Of a stretch of DNA of 56,478 nt, positions 48,450-56,398 are shown piece by piece. The notes under the pieces are model-generated. The model was given only the letters and a program-made list of their open reading frames with translations. It ran no database searches and was not told where the DNA came from. The DNA comes from an uncultured Clostridia bacterium (GTDB lineage: Bacteria > Bacillota > Clostridia > TANB77 > CAG-508). The DNA lies in NCBI GenBank assembly GCA_948560265.1, contig CAOXTD010000008.1, positions 22,836 to 79,313 on the forward strand, written 5' to 3'. Within the stretch, counting starts at the first letter, position 1; each line of letters begins with the position of its first letter. The translations under genes and the position numbers were made by a program.

Positions 48450-50327
48450 ATGAGGGGACTAAGAGACTTTAAAGTACCAGATTTTAAATTTCCAAAGTTA
48501 AAAATGAAGGATATTCCAGAAATTGACGAAGTAAAGGTAGACTATGAAGCACTTCAAAAAGCGCAGGAAAATCAAAAGAAAAGAGAAACTAAAAATTATG
48601 ATGCAACATCTTATGCAACAATTCAGGAAGTTTTCTATAAATCTATTAAATTATATGGAAACAAGGAGTTCATTTTAGAAAAATTTGATCCAAAAGGAAA
48701 ATATACAGAAATTAGTTATGAACAATTTGGAAAAGATGTTATTGGCTTTGGAACAGCATTAACTAGAAAATTAGCATTAGAAGATATGCCAAGAGTATTA
48801 ATTATTAGTGAAACGACTTATGAGTGGTATGTGTCATATATGACGATGCTATGTGGCAAAGGAATTGCGATTCCAACAGATAAAGAATTGCCAGATAACG
48901 AACTAGAAAATGTAGTAAAAAGATCTAGAGCGGATGTTATTATCTATTCTGAAAAGAAAGCAGAAGCAATTAAGAAAATCATGGAAAAAGTTCCAGAAGT
49001 AAAATACTTTGTAAAAATGTATTCAGAGGAAGGCATCAATGGTAAAAATGTAGGAATGAAGTATTTAATCGAGGAAGGGAGAGCACTTGTTGAAAGTGGA
49101 GATGACTTCTATTCCAAAATAGAAATTATACCAGATGAATTCAAAGTATTGCTATTTACTTCAGGAACAACCTCAAATGCAAAAGGCGTTATGCTATCTA
49201 GCCGTAACCTAGCAGAAAATATCAATGCTGTTTCAGCTTATGTAAAACTAATGCCAACAGATAGATTTTTCTCAGTACTTCCTTTACACCATACATATGA
49301 ATCTTCTATTGGATTCTTATTGCCAATGGCAAATGGATGCTCTATTGCAGTGTGTCAAGGCTTAAAACATATTGTACCAAACTTTAAAGAAACCAATCCA
49401 ACAGCATTACTTGCTGTACCACTTTTAATTGAAAACTTATATCGTAAGATAAATGCAAATATCAAGAAGAGTAAAAAAGATGGATTAGTAAATTCTATGA
49501 TACATGTAACCAATGCTTTAAAAGTAGTAGGGGTGGATGTAAAACGTAAAGTGTTTGGTGAAATTCATGAAAACTTAGGGGGAAATCTAAGAATTATTGT
49601 ATCTGCTGCTGCACCAATTGATGCCAAAATTGGTAAATGGGTAGAAGATATTGGAATTGTATTTTTACAAGGATATGGACTAACAGAAACAGCTCCTATT
49701 TCAGCTTTAACACCAGAATTTCAACCAAAAGTAGGTTCAGCAGGAAAGGCCATTTTCCAAGCAGAACTTAAAATTGACAATCCAAACCAAAATGGAGAAG
49801 GTGAAGTATTAATCAAAACACCTACTTTAATGCTAGGATACTACGAAGATGAAGAGGCAACAAAAGAAGCTATTGAAGTAAAAGAAGGACAAAGATGGTT
49901 CCACTCAGGTGATGTTGGATATTTAGACCAAGATGGATTTTTATACATCACAGGAAGAAGCAAGAACGTTATTGTAACGCAAAATGGTAAAAATATTTAT
50001 CCAGAAGAAATTGAGCTTTTATTAGGACAAATTGCAGAAATTAAAGAATGTATGGTTTATGGAAAAGAAGCTCCAAAGGAGGAATCTAATAAAGAGCTTA
50101 TTATTTCCGTAAAGGTAATTCCAAATAGGGAAGAAATTGAAGCACAATATGGAAAAGATTTATCAGAAGAAAAGATCAAAGAGATTATCTGGGAGAAAAT
50201 TAAAGAAGTCAATAAACAACTAACATCATATAAAGCCATTAAGAATTTAGAGATTAAACATGATGAATTTGAAAAGACAACGACTATGAAAATCAAGAGA
50301 TATGCGGAGTTGAAGAAAGAACAATAA
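48450..50327 (+). CDS. AMP-dependent synthetase/long-chain acyl-CoA ligase
   Basis: This 625-residue ANL-family enzyme activates a carboxylic acid (probably a fatty acid) as acyl-AMP and then acyl-CoA. The P-loop is FTSGTTSNAKGVML (236-), the central motif is GYGLTETAPI, and the A8 hinge region is GRSKNVIVTQNGKNIYPEEI. An N-terminal extension of about 60 residues (MRGLRDFKVPDFKFPKLK) precedes the core. AAGGAG precedes the ATG. Substrate chain length cannot be read by eye. Confidence 0.9.
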   Translation: MRGLRDFKVPDFKFPKLKMKDIPEIDEVKVDYEALQKAQENQKKRETKNYDATSYATIQEVFYKSIKLYGNKEFILEKFDPKGKYTEISYEQFGKDVIGFGTALTRKLALEDMPRVLIISETTYEWYVSYMTMLCGKGIAIPTDKELPDNELENVVKRSRADVIIYSEKKAEAIKKIMEKVPEVKYFVKMYSEEGINGKNVGMKYLIEEGRALVESGDDFYSKIEIIPDEFKVLLFTSGTTSNAKGVMLSSRNLAENINAVSAYVKLMPTDRFFSVLPLHHTYESSIGFLLPMANGCSIAVCQGLKHIVPNFKETNPTALLAVPLLIENLYRKINANIKKSKKDGLVNSMIHVTNALKVVGVDVKRKVFGEIHENLGGNLRIIVSAAAPIDAKIGKWVEDIGIVFLQGYGLTETAPISALTPEFQPKVGSAGKAIFQAELKIDNPNQNGEGEVLIKTPTLMLGYYEDEEATKEAIEVKEGQRWFHSGDVGYLDQDGFLYITGRSKNVIVTQNGKNIYPEEIELLLGQIAEIKECMVYGKEAPKEESNKELIISVKVIPNREEIEAQYGKDLSEEKIKEIIWEKIKEVNKQLTSYKAIKNLEIKHDEFEKTTTMKIKRYAELKKEQ

Positions 50328-50421
50328 AAAGTGACAAAAAAATACAAAATGTCCTTGACTTCGTAAAAATGTTGTAATAAAATTGTAACAGAAATGTAAA
50401 GATATTTTAAAGGAAATCCTA

Positions 50422-50450
50422 TTGTAGTTTTCGAAATATCAGTGTATAAT
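50422..50450 (+). promoter_or_regulatory. Promoter of the unknown gene at 50498
   Basis: TTGTAG (50422-50427) and TATAAT (50445-50450) are exactly 17 bp apart, 48 bp before the start codon. Confidence 0.6.
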
Positions 50451-50497
50451 ATCAACATAAGAGAAAATAACGTAGGACAAAGGAGGGAAAGTTTACA

Positions 50498-51355
50498 ATG
50501 TCTAAATCTGGCATAGTAAACGTGAGAATGGTGATCACGGAAGAAAAAATATTATCAAATATTGACAAAGTAGAAAAATTAATTAACCCTAATAGTAAGA
50601 AACAGATTGTTCAATTAGAAGAAGATGCTTACTTTAAGGATTTAATAGAATCAATTAAAACATACTTAATTGAATATCCAAAGAAAAAGAATTTTCCAAA
50701 GAGTGTATATAAAGCAGCTTACGGATTAGTGGAATTTGCAACAAATCAATTTGAAGAAAATACAAAGAGAATTGAAGAGTTAATTCGCCAAAGAGAAAAG
50801 AACATTTCTTTAGCAGGTTCATTAAGAGAAGCTTTAGATGCGGTTGAAAATAAAGAAGAAGACTGGAAACAAACAGTAAAAGAAATTTCAAATGATTTCC
50901 CAGAAGATATTATTGACACATTAAATGCAATTGGAAGAACAAAATCTGATAAATCTCAAAATTATCAAGATGCTGTCAAACTAATTAACGCAAGAATTGT
51001 CAACCTAGAATCTAACTTACATATTGAAATTGATATGGAAAGAATAGAAGACCGTTCAAAAGCTTTAAGCTATATTGGTATTGAAGTAGCTGATGCATTA
51101 AAGTTAATTCCAACACCACAAGACATTGAGGAAGAAGTAATAACAGCTGCACCAGAGCAAGTAGAACAAGTAACTGTTGATGCTGTTCCAGAACAACAAT
51201 TCTTTGAAGAGACTAGAGTAGAAGTAAAACCTTCTCTATGGCAAAGAATTAAAAATAGCAAAGTTGTTAGAGCTCTTACATATGCGTTCAAAGTTAAAAT
51301 TGTACTTCAAACTCCTGCACTTACAGAAGGAAGAGGAGAACAAAACCAAAATTAG
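50498..51355 (+). CDS. Hypothetical cytoplasmic protein
   Basis: This 285-residue, charged, mostly helical protein has no membrane segment, signal peptide or cysteine. Two helical regions (about 15-110 and 115-200, the latter with LINARIVNLESNLHIEIDME) are followed by an acidic linker (EEEVITAAPEQVEQVT) and a basic C-terminal part (WQRIKNSKVVRALTYAFKVK) that could be amphipathic. I do not recognise the family. AAAGGAGGG precedes the ATG, and it has its own promoter and a following hairpin, so it is a complete single-gene unit. Confidence 0.65.
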   Translation: MSKSGIVNVRMVITEEKILSNIDKVEKLINPNSKKQIVQLEEDAYFKDLIESIKTYLIEYPKKKNFPKSVYKAAYGLVEFATNQFEENTKRIEELIRQREKNISLAGSLREALDAVENKEEDWKQTVKEISNDFPEDIIDTLNAIGRTKSDKSQNYQDAVKLINARIVNLESNLHIEIDMERIEDRSKALSYIGIEVADALKLIPTPQDIEEEVITAAPEQVEQVTVDAVPEQQFFEETRVEVKPSLWQRIKNSKVVRALTYAFKVKIVLQTPALTEGRGEQNQN

Positions 51356-51381
51356 TTTAAGAATGATATAAGAAATAGTTT

Positions 51382-51420
51382 AATTAGCTGTTGGGGATAG
51401 AAATTCCCTTGCAGCTAATT
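51382..51420 (+). terminator. Hairpin after the unknown gene
   Basis: AATTAGCTG (51382-51390) and CAGCTAATT (51412-51420) enclose an inner GGGA/TCCC helix. No T-run follows directly, so termination is likely but not certain. Confidence 0.5.
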
Positions 51421-51474
51421 TATGCAACAGAAGTTGTACTTCTTTGCAAACCTTATGAAAAATACGTTAAACTA

Positions 51475-51503
51475 TTGACATTTTAAGAAAAATGTTTTAT
51501 ACT
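51475..51503 (+). promoter_or_regulatory. Promoter of tRNA-Met
   Basis: TTGACA (51475-51480) and TATACT (51498-51503) are exactly 17 bp apart, 18 bp before the tRNA 5' end. Confidence 0.8.
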
Positions 51504-51521
51504 AAAAACTGCATTTGATAT

Positions 51522-51598
51522 GCGCCATTAGCTCAGTTGGTCAGAGCAACCGGCTCATAACCGGTGGGTCCAAGGTTCGAATCCTTGATGGCGCACCA
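51522..51598 (+). tRNA. tRNA-Met (CAT anticodon)
   Basis: A full 77-nt cloverleaf: acceptor GCGCCAT/ATGGCGC, D-arm GCTC...GAGC, anticodon stem ACCGG/CCGGT with loop CTCATAA (anticodon CAT), T-arm CAAGG-TTCGAAT-CCTTG, discriminator A and encoded CCA. It looks like the elongator Met tRNA of clostridia. A tRNA-Ile with a lysidine-modified CAT cannot be excluded by anticodon alone. Confidence 0.95.
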
Positions 51599-51636
51599 AT
51601 TATATTTTTAGAGTAGCAAAAAATAAAGGGAAAAGC

Positions 51637-51665
51637 TTGACAAAATGCTAACATAAAGGTATAAT
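51637..51665 (+). promoter_or_regulatory. Promoter of tRNA-Tyr
   Basis: TTGACA (51637-51642) and TATAAT (51660-51665), both consensus, are exactly 17 bp apart, 27 bp upstream of the tRNA. Confidence 0.82.
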
Positions 51666-51692
51666 AAGAAAGTGCAAAAAAATTAAATATAT

Positions 51693-52008
51693 GGGTAGGT
51701 GGCCGAGTGGCTAAAGGCGGCAGACTGTAGGCTTTGATTTTTAAAATCAAAAAATCAGAAATTGCAGCTCACATAAGTGATTATGTGATGAAAACTAGGC
51801 TAATTCGGGGAAGTCTTAACAGTTAGGCTGATGATAATCCCGAGCTAGAAGATAAAAATCTTCGAGTGTAGAGACTTTATACCTGGTATCTTATAAAAAG
51901 ATAAAGAGAAAGTCCAGACTACAAACACAGAGGTGGTAGTGAAAACTATAGTAGTAAGAAATCTGTTCTCATTTGAGTACGATGGTTCGAATCCATCCCT
52001 GCCCACCA
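51693..52008 (+). tRNA. tRNA-Tyr (GTA anticodon) interrupted by a group I intron
   Basis: Exon 1 is 51693-51728 and exon 2 is 51959-52008, together 86 nt. The acceptor stem GGGTAGG/CCTGCCC has one G-U pair, with D-arm GCC/GGC. Anticodon stem GCAGA (51720-51724) pairs with TCTGT (51962-51966), and the spliced loop CTGTAAA gives anticodon GTA (Tyr). The long class II variable arm CTCA-TT-TGAG (51968-51977), T-arm GATGG-TTCGAAT-CCATC, discriminator A and encoded CCA follow. The intron lies in the anticodon loop after U35. Without splicing the tRNA cannot function. Confidence 0.92.
51729..51958 (+). ncRNA. Group I self-splicing intron (IC3-like) in tRNA-Tyr
   Basis: The intron is 230 nt and ends in G (51958). 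P1 pairs exon CTGT (51725-51728) with the guide GCAG (51764-51767), with the conserved U-G wobble at 51728/51764. P2 is TCACATAA/TTATGTGA (51769-51788). P4 is TTCGGG (51804-51809) with CCCGAG (51839-51844), flanked by the P and Q elements (AATTCGGGGAAGTC, AATCCCGAGCTAG). R and S elements are GTGTAGAGACTTTATACC and AAGAGAAAGTCCAGAC, whose P7 pairing is GACTTT (51873-51878) with AAAGTC (51909-51914). The order and wording closely follow the cyanobacterial tRNA-Leu intron. It encodes no protein. Confidence 0.92.
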
Positions 52009-52035
52009 AAAGCAAGTTCAAAAGACTTGCTTTTA
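52009..52035 (+). terminator. Terminator of tRNA-Tyr
   Basis: AAAGCAAGT and ACTTGCTTT flank a 7-nt loop directly after the CCA, followed by T-rich sequence. Confidence 0.8.
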
Positions 52036-52079
52036 AAATTTTCAACACAAGAACAAAAGTTTTGTAAAAAGGAGGAAAA

Positions 52080-52196
52080 ATGGAATTTGTAGATAACAAA
52101 AGTCAAGGAAATTTTGGACTAGGAATTGCTATTGCATACTTCACAACAAATGGATATATCAATATATATTATACCAAGGGAAAAAATAAAAAATAA
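52080..52196 (+). CDS. Short ORF resembling the start of an intron-associated PD-(D/E)XK endonuclease
   Basis: This is a 38-codon frame with a strong GGAGG site 5-6 nt before the ATG at 52080. The product contains NKSQGNFGLGIAIAYFTTNG, which resembles the first helices of the PDDEXK_5 family (group I intron homing endonucleases of the I-Ssp6803I type, pattern K-G-x-x-G-x-A-x-A-x-x-x-x-x-x-G-Y). The frame then ends in a lysine-rich tail before the catalytic PD...ExK residues. It lies 71 nt after the intron-bearing tRNA, so it is best read as a truncated, inactive remnant. The resemblance is from memory of the family pattern, not a search. Confidence 0.5.
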   Translation: MEFVDNKSQGNFGLGIAIAYFTTNGYINIYYTKGKNKK

Positions 52197-52304
52197 AACA
52201 ACTCTAAACTTATGTGATAGTTATGAAAAATATAAAAAGAGCTTCCATTTAAATATATAAAAGAAAATAAATATAAGTGTTATATTCAATAAGGCGGTGA
52301 GAAA

Positions 52305-52655
52305 ATGAAAATAGTGAAGTCTAATGAGGCACAAATGATAAAAAATAGCGATACAAGTAAATTATTAGAATATTCAATTGGATTAAATGATAAAGATATT
52401 GATTTTTGCATAAATACAATTAATGGTAGGTATCCAGAAAAAGGATATTGTACTAATGAAAAATGTAAAGAAATTTGCTATATAGTAGATGGAAAGGGAA
52501 CTTTTAATAAAAAAGGTGAAATGATAAATTTTGAAAAGGGCGATGTAATTCTAATAGATAAAGAAGAAATATATTATTGGAATGGAAATTGTAAAATAAT
52601 AATGTCATGTACTCCAGCGTGGTATAAAGAACAATGTAAATTATTAGAATTATAG
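52305..52655 (+). CDS. Cupin-fold protein
   Basis: This 116-residue single-domain protein has the cupin pattern: KCKEICYIVDGKGTFNKKGE and NFEKGDVILIDKEEIYYWNG. The usual metal-binding histidines of the first cupin motif are absent (Cys/Glu positions instead), so metal use is uncertain. Such small cupins can be sugar-binding, epimerase-like or regulatory. GGCGGTGAG precedes the ATG. A shared terminator separates it from the Xre gene. Confidence 0.75.
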   Translation: MKIVKSNEAQMIKNSDTSKLLEYSIGLNDKDIDFCINTINGRYPEKGYCTNEKCKEICYIVDGKGTFNKKGEMINFEKGDVILIDKEEIYYWNGNCKIIMSCTPAWYKEQCKLLEL

Positions 52656-52669
52656 AAGGAAAATATGAA

Positions 52670-52702
52670 AAAACCCATTATCAAAATATGATATTGGGTT
52701 TT
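52670..52702. terminator. Bidirectional terminator between cupin and Xre genes
   Basis: AAAACCCATTATCA and TGATATTGGGTTTT form a 14-bp stem with one mismatch, with A- and T-rich flanks, between convergent genes. Confidence 0.75.
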
Positions 52703-52725
52703 CATCATAAATAAAAGGCAAATTT

Positions 52726-52977
52726 TTATACCACAGCTGTTTCTTTACAACTTTGCTTATTATCCTTTGGATAAGGTGTAATGTCGTCAGTACGATACAA
52801 TAGATAATCAACACTAGTATGGTAATAATCTGCTAATTTTGCTAACAATTCTAAAGGAATGTTTCTTCTATTTAGTTCATAATAAGAATATGCAACCTGC
52901 GAAATATTAAGAAACTTACTTAATTCCTTTTGAGTAAGGTCATGATCTTCCCTTAAATCTTTAATACGAGTTTTCAT
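52726..52977 (-). CDS. Xre-family HTH transcriptional regulator
   Basis: This 83-residue Cro/CI-type protein has IKDLREDHDLTQKELSKFLN, ISQVAYSYYELNRRNIPLEL and a YHTSVDYLL segment closely matching the repressor at 39841, so they are paralogues. AGGGGG precedes the ATG. The 17-bp operator found beside the other Xre gene is not present here, so its targets are unknown. Confidence 0.88.
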   Translation of the reverse strand: MKTRIKDLREDHDLTQKELSKFLNISQVAYSYYELNRRNIPLELLAKLADYYHTSVDYLLYRTDDITPYPKDNKQSCKETAVV

Positions 52978-53138
52978 ATTTTAGCCCCCTAAAACATAAT
53001 AATAAAATATTACTAAAGAAATTATAAGGTATAACAAAATGTTATTGCAAAAATCAAAACAAATCGTTATAAATAATATAAGAAAAATCTTCAAAAAAGA
53101 GAAATAAAATGAGATTAACGTACAAAAATAGTTCCATA

Positions 53139-53166
53139 TTGCATTTTTTTAAAGATATGATACAAT
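53139..53166 (+). promoter_or_regulatory. Promoter of the lipase-like gene
   Basis: TTGCAT (53139-53144) and TACAAT (53161-53166) are 16 bp apart, 38 bp before the start codon. Confidence 0.5.
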
Positions 53167-53204
53167 AAGTCGAAAGTCCAAAAATATTATAGGAGAAATA
53201 AAGC

Positions 53205-54128
53205 ATGAAACAAATTGATAAAAAAATAGAATCTAAGTGTGATAAATTGCCTCTAGCTATGACGATTATGTCACCAGAGAGCGAGCCAGTGAAGGGAATT
53301 GTACAAATTTCACATGGAATGGCAGAACATAAAGAACGTTATTATCCCTTTATGGAATTTTTAGTAAACAGTGGATATATAGCGGTTATCCATGATCATA
53401 GAGGACATGGAGATAGTGTGAAGACTGAGGAGGATTTAGGATATTTCTATGAAAAGGCTGCTAATTATATTGTGGAAGATTTACATCAAGTAACTGAGGA
53501 AATAAAAGCAGAATATCAAAATTTGTCAGTATACCTTTTTGGGCATAGTATGGGATCTTTGGTAGTAAGATGCTATCTAAAAAAATATGATAATGAGATT
53601 AATAAATTAATTGTTTGTGGTTCTCCTAGCAAAAATGTTGGAGCTAGATTTGGAATTTTGTTGTCAAAAATAATAGAAATGTTTAAAGGAGAAAAATATA
53701 GAAGCAAGCTAATGCAAAAACTAACTTTCTCTTCTTATCCTAAAAAATTTAAAGAAGAGAAAAAAGATGATAACTGTTGGATTAGTAGTGAAGAAAGAAA
53801 TAAAGAAAAATATAATCAAGATAAGAAATGTGGCTATATTTTTACACTAAATGGATTTCAGAATTTATATAAACTGGTGCAAAAAACTTATTCGAAAAAA
53901 GAATGGAAAAAGCAAAATTTAGAATTACCAATTTTCTTTATTGCAGGAGACGAAGACCCTGTCATTGGGAATTTGAAAAAATGGATAAACGCTTATGAAT
54001 TTTTAGAAAAAGAAATTGGATATAAAAACATGTCACATAAATTGTATAAAGGAAAAAGACATGAATTACTAAATGAAGATATTAAAGAAAAAGTATATTA
54101 CGATATTCTAGAGTGGATAGAAGAATAA
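53205..54128 (+). CDS. Alpha/beta hydrolase, lysophospholipase/monoacylglycerol lipase type
   Basis: This 307-residue cytoplasmic serine hydrolase has the Hydrolase_4 pattern: oxyanion-region ISHGMAEHKERY, DHRGHGDS, nucleophile Ser115 in GHSMGS, acid Asp249 or Asp251 (AGDEDPVI) and His286 (GKRHELLNE). Members cleave monoacylglycerols or lysophospholipids; the substrate here is unknown. AGGAG precedes the ATG. REPIN-like copy E starts at the base after its stop codon. Confidence 0.92.
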   Translation: MKQIDKKIESKCDKLPLAMTIMSPESEPVKGIVQISHGMAEHKERYYPFMEFLVNSGYIAVIHDHRGHGDSVKTEEDLGYFYEKAANYIVEDLHQVTEEIKAEYQNLSVYLFGHSMGSLVVRCYLKKYDNEINKLIVCGSPSKNVGARFGILLSKIIEMFKGEKYRSKLMQKLTFSSYPKKFKEEKKDDNCWISSEERNKEKYNQDKKCGYIFTLNGFQNLYKLVQKTYSKKEWKKQNLELPIFFIAGDEDPVIGNLKKWINAYEFLEKEIGYKNMSHKLYKGKRHELLNEDIKEKVYYDILEWIEE

Positions 54129-54179
54129 TGTCGCACTTGGGGACACATGTCGCATAAACTAACGTCCCCAAGTACGACA
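54129..54179. repeat. REPIN-like hairpin element, copy E (also a terminator)
   Basis: TGTCGCACTTGGGGAC (54129-54144) and GTCCCCAAGTACGACA (54164-54179) are inverted repeats with one mismatch, around ACATGTCGC. It begins directly after the lipase stop and ends 3 nt before the stop of the opposite gene; TTTTTATTTT follows. It shares the GGGGAC core with copies A-C but has different flanks, so it is a second subfamily. Here it probably acts as a bidirectional terminator. Confidence 0.8.
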
Positions 54180-54182
54180 TTT

Positions 54183-54911
54183 TTATTTTTTAGGTAATTT
54201 AAAATCATCTTGTTGCTTGATTAACTTATCTGCTTGTTCTTGAGAAATATATTTGTTTTCTACCATTGTAGAAATAACTTTTCTTTGTCTACTTAAAGCT
54301 AAATCCATGTTCACGGTAGGAGCGTAGGCACTAGGCGCATTAGGAATACCTGCCATCATAGTAGCATCAAATAAAGTTAAATCTTTTGCATCTTTTTTTA
54401 AGTACCCTTGTGAAGCTTCTTGAATACCATAATAACCATCACCAAAATAGATAGTATTAACATATAGCTCTAGTACAGTATCTTTACCATAAGCCTTTTC
54501 TAAGTCATTTGCCATAAATACTTCAGCAACTTTACGAAGTGCAGCATTTTCATTAGGTGAAACAAAGTATAAATTCTTGGCTACCTGCTGTGAAATGGTG
54601 CTGCCTCCTTCTAAAAATTGTTGATTTTTTAGATTGGTAAAAATAGCTCTAGAAATACCAATTAAATCAATAGGACCATGATTGTAATAACGTCTGTCTT
54701 CCACAGATATAACTGCATCTTTGTAATCTTTAGGTAAGTCCTCTAATTTTATATAATTTTCATCTTTTTGAATTTTATCTACTTTATCAGAAAGGCTAAC
54801 AGCATTGATAGCATCTTGATATACCTGATGACCATTATAAACAAAAACACCGCCAACAATTCCAATAATAACTAACAAAAGTAACACCATTCTTAAAATC
54901 CATTTTTTCAT
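54183..54911 (-). CDS. Monofunctional peptidoglycan glycosyltransferase (GT51)
   Basis: This 242-residue membrane enzyme polymerises lipid II into glycan strands without a transpeptidase domain. There is one N-terminal membrane segment (about 4-25). GT51 motifs: catalytic Glu71 in ISVEDRRYYNHGPID, GGSTISQQVAKN (103-114), and LELYVNTIYFGDGYYGIQEA. The start is ATG at 54909-54911, after AAAGGAG; an in-frame ATG 12 codons earlier lacks an SD site. It resembles the glycosyltransferase half of class A PBPs, as in MtgA/SgtB. Confidence 0.94.
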   Translation of the reverse strand: MKKWILRMVLLLLVIIGIVGGVFVYNGHQVYQDAINAVSLSDKVDKIQKDENYIKLEDLPKDYKDAVISVEDRRYYNHGPIDLIGISRAIFTNLKNQQFLEGGSTISQQVAKNLYFVSPNENAALRKVAEVFMANDLEKAYGKDTVLELYVNTIYFGDGYYGIQEASQGYLKKDAKDLTLFDATMMAGIPNAPSAYAPTVNMDLALSRQRKVISTMVENKYISQEQADKLIKQQDDFKLPKK

Positions 54912-55035
54912 ATTTCTTTCTCCTTTCATAACTTGTTTATACTTCATAAATTTATTATACAGCTTGTACTTATAAAATGCTATTAAAAGTTTATTAATTT
55001 TTCTTTAGATTTTGTTAATTTGTTTTCTCATTTAC

Positions 55036-55065
55036 TTGACAAAATTTAACAAATATCTGTATAAT
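55036..55065 (+). promoter_or_regulatory. Promoter of the MFS transporter gene
   Basis: TTGACA (55036-55041) and TATAAT (55060-55065), both consensus, are 18 bp apart, 37 bp before the start codon. Confidence 0.72.
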
Positions 55066-55102
55066 TTTTATATTGTAAAAATTGTTTCATGAGGGGGATA
55101 AA

Positions 55103-56362
55103 GTGGAAACCAAAGAAGAAAAAAACGTCAGATTATTTCCCATATATAAAGCAATAGCATGGGATTTATTGTTTTTCTATACAATATTATTTCTATTTTT
55201 AACACAGTCAAAAGGCATTAGCGCTGCTGATGTCTTATTAGCAGATGCTGCATATCCAATCTTTAAATCGATTTTATTAATGCCATTAACTATTTTAATT
55301 GAGAAAATAGGAAAAAGAAAAAGTCTAATTTTTGCAAACTTAATAAATGCGCTTTCAGTAGCATTCTTTATGATGAGTTCTAATTTAATGTATTTGATTG
55401 TTGCACAGTTTTTCTCAGCTGTAGCTTTTGATATTAAAGGAGTTGCTGAAACAAATTTACTATATGATTCTTTACCGAAAGACGAAAAAAGAGGAAGCAG
55501 ATTTTCAAAAATAGATGGCAAAGGTGGTTCATGGTATTATTATTTAGATGCCATTTCGTCTGTACTTTCAGGTTTTTTATATATTGTTAATCCATATATA
55601 CCATTAGTTTTTGCACTAATTAGTTGCATTATATCTGCCTTTATAGCATATCAATTTAATGAAGTCAAAAAAACAGAAAAAGTACAAGGAGTACAAGCAT
55701 ATGTTAAAGAATTAAAAATGTCTTTCCGCTATATGTTTCAATCAAGTAGACTAAAATATTTACTTGTTTTTGGAGCAATGTTTGCAGGATTATTAGGAAC
55801 TTTAACAAGTCTAAGAAGTGGAGTATTACAACAATTAGATGTGCCAGAACAATATTATGGAATTATTTTTGCAGTATTAGGCCTTCTGTCTGGTATAGCT
55901 GCTAAAAATCAAAATAGAATTCATGACCGTTTTCATAATAAAACATTAGCAGTTCTATCATTTCCAACAGCTGTGTCTTGCATTTTGGTAGGGATAACAG
56001 TTGCATTAAAATTGCCATATAATTTTACTTTAATAGCTGTTATTATACTCTATATGGTACAGTTTATTGTAAAAGGACCATTTTACACATTAATAAAGAG
56101 ATATTTAAATAATTTTACAACTTCGTCATTAAGAAATAAGATATCTTCATGCTACAATTTAACAGAAAGCATAGCTAGATCACTTATTTCCTTATTTGCC
56201 TCATTTTTATTAAGGAATATTGACTCAGCAGGAACTATGTGTATTATTGGTTGCTTCTTAACAATAGCACTAGTACTTTTATTAGACAGAATGGACCACA
56301 AAGTAGGATTAAAACCAGAAGAATACAAAAAGAATGAAATTGAATTTTTAGAAATAAAATAG
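55103..56362 (+). CDS. Major facilitator superfamily transporter
   Basis: This 419-residue protein has about 12 membrane segments and typical MFS cytoplasmic loop signs (IEKIGKRKSLIFANLINAL between segments 2 and 3). The start is GTG 55103, with GGGGG 5 nt upstream, rather than the in-frame TTG 55082 that precedes the SD site. It resembles drug or metabolite efflux carriers, but the substrate cannot be told. It has a strong promoter and a terminator of its own. Confidence 0.88.
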   Translation: METKEEKNVRLFPIYKAIAWDLLFFYTILFLFLTQSKGISAADVLLADAAYPIFKSILLMPLTILIEKIGKRKSLIFANLINALSVAFFMMSSNLMYLIVAQFFSAVAFDIKGVAETNLLYDSLPKDEKRGSRFSKIDGKGGSWYYYLDAISSVLSGFLYIVNPYIPLVFALISCIISAFIAYQFNEVKKTEKVQGVQAYVKELKMSFRYMFQSSRLKYLLVFGAMFAGLLGTLTSLRSGVLQQLDVPEQYYGIIFAVLGLLSGIAAKNQNRIHDRFHNKTLAVLSFPTAVSCILVGITVALKLPYNFTLIAVIILYMVQFIVKGPFYTLIKRYLNNFTTSSLRNKISSCYNLTESIARSLISLFASFLLRNIDSAGTMCIIGCFLTIALVLLLDRMDHKVGLKPEEYKKNEIEFLEIK

Positions 56363-56398
56363 AAACTTTGGACTTCAAATTGTCCAAAGTTTTTTTAT
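56363..56398 (+). terminator. Terminator of the MFS transporter gene
   Basis: AAACTTTGGAC (56363-56373) and GTCCAAAGTTT (56382-56392) flank an 8-nt loop, followed by a T-run. It is a clear intrinsic terminator. Confidence 0.88.

Noticed and set aside
51845..52099. Minus-strand frame of 84 codons over the tRNA-Tyr exon and intron
   Set aside because: It covers the intron core and tRNA exon 2, which have a full RNA-level explanation; no ribosome-binding site.
53041..53204. Operators of the 40133-40204 type near the second Xre gene
   Set aside because: None of the TAAYCTG/YAGRTTA palindromes occurs in 52978-53204.
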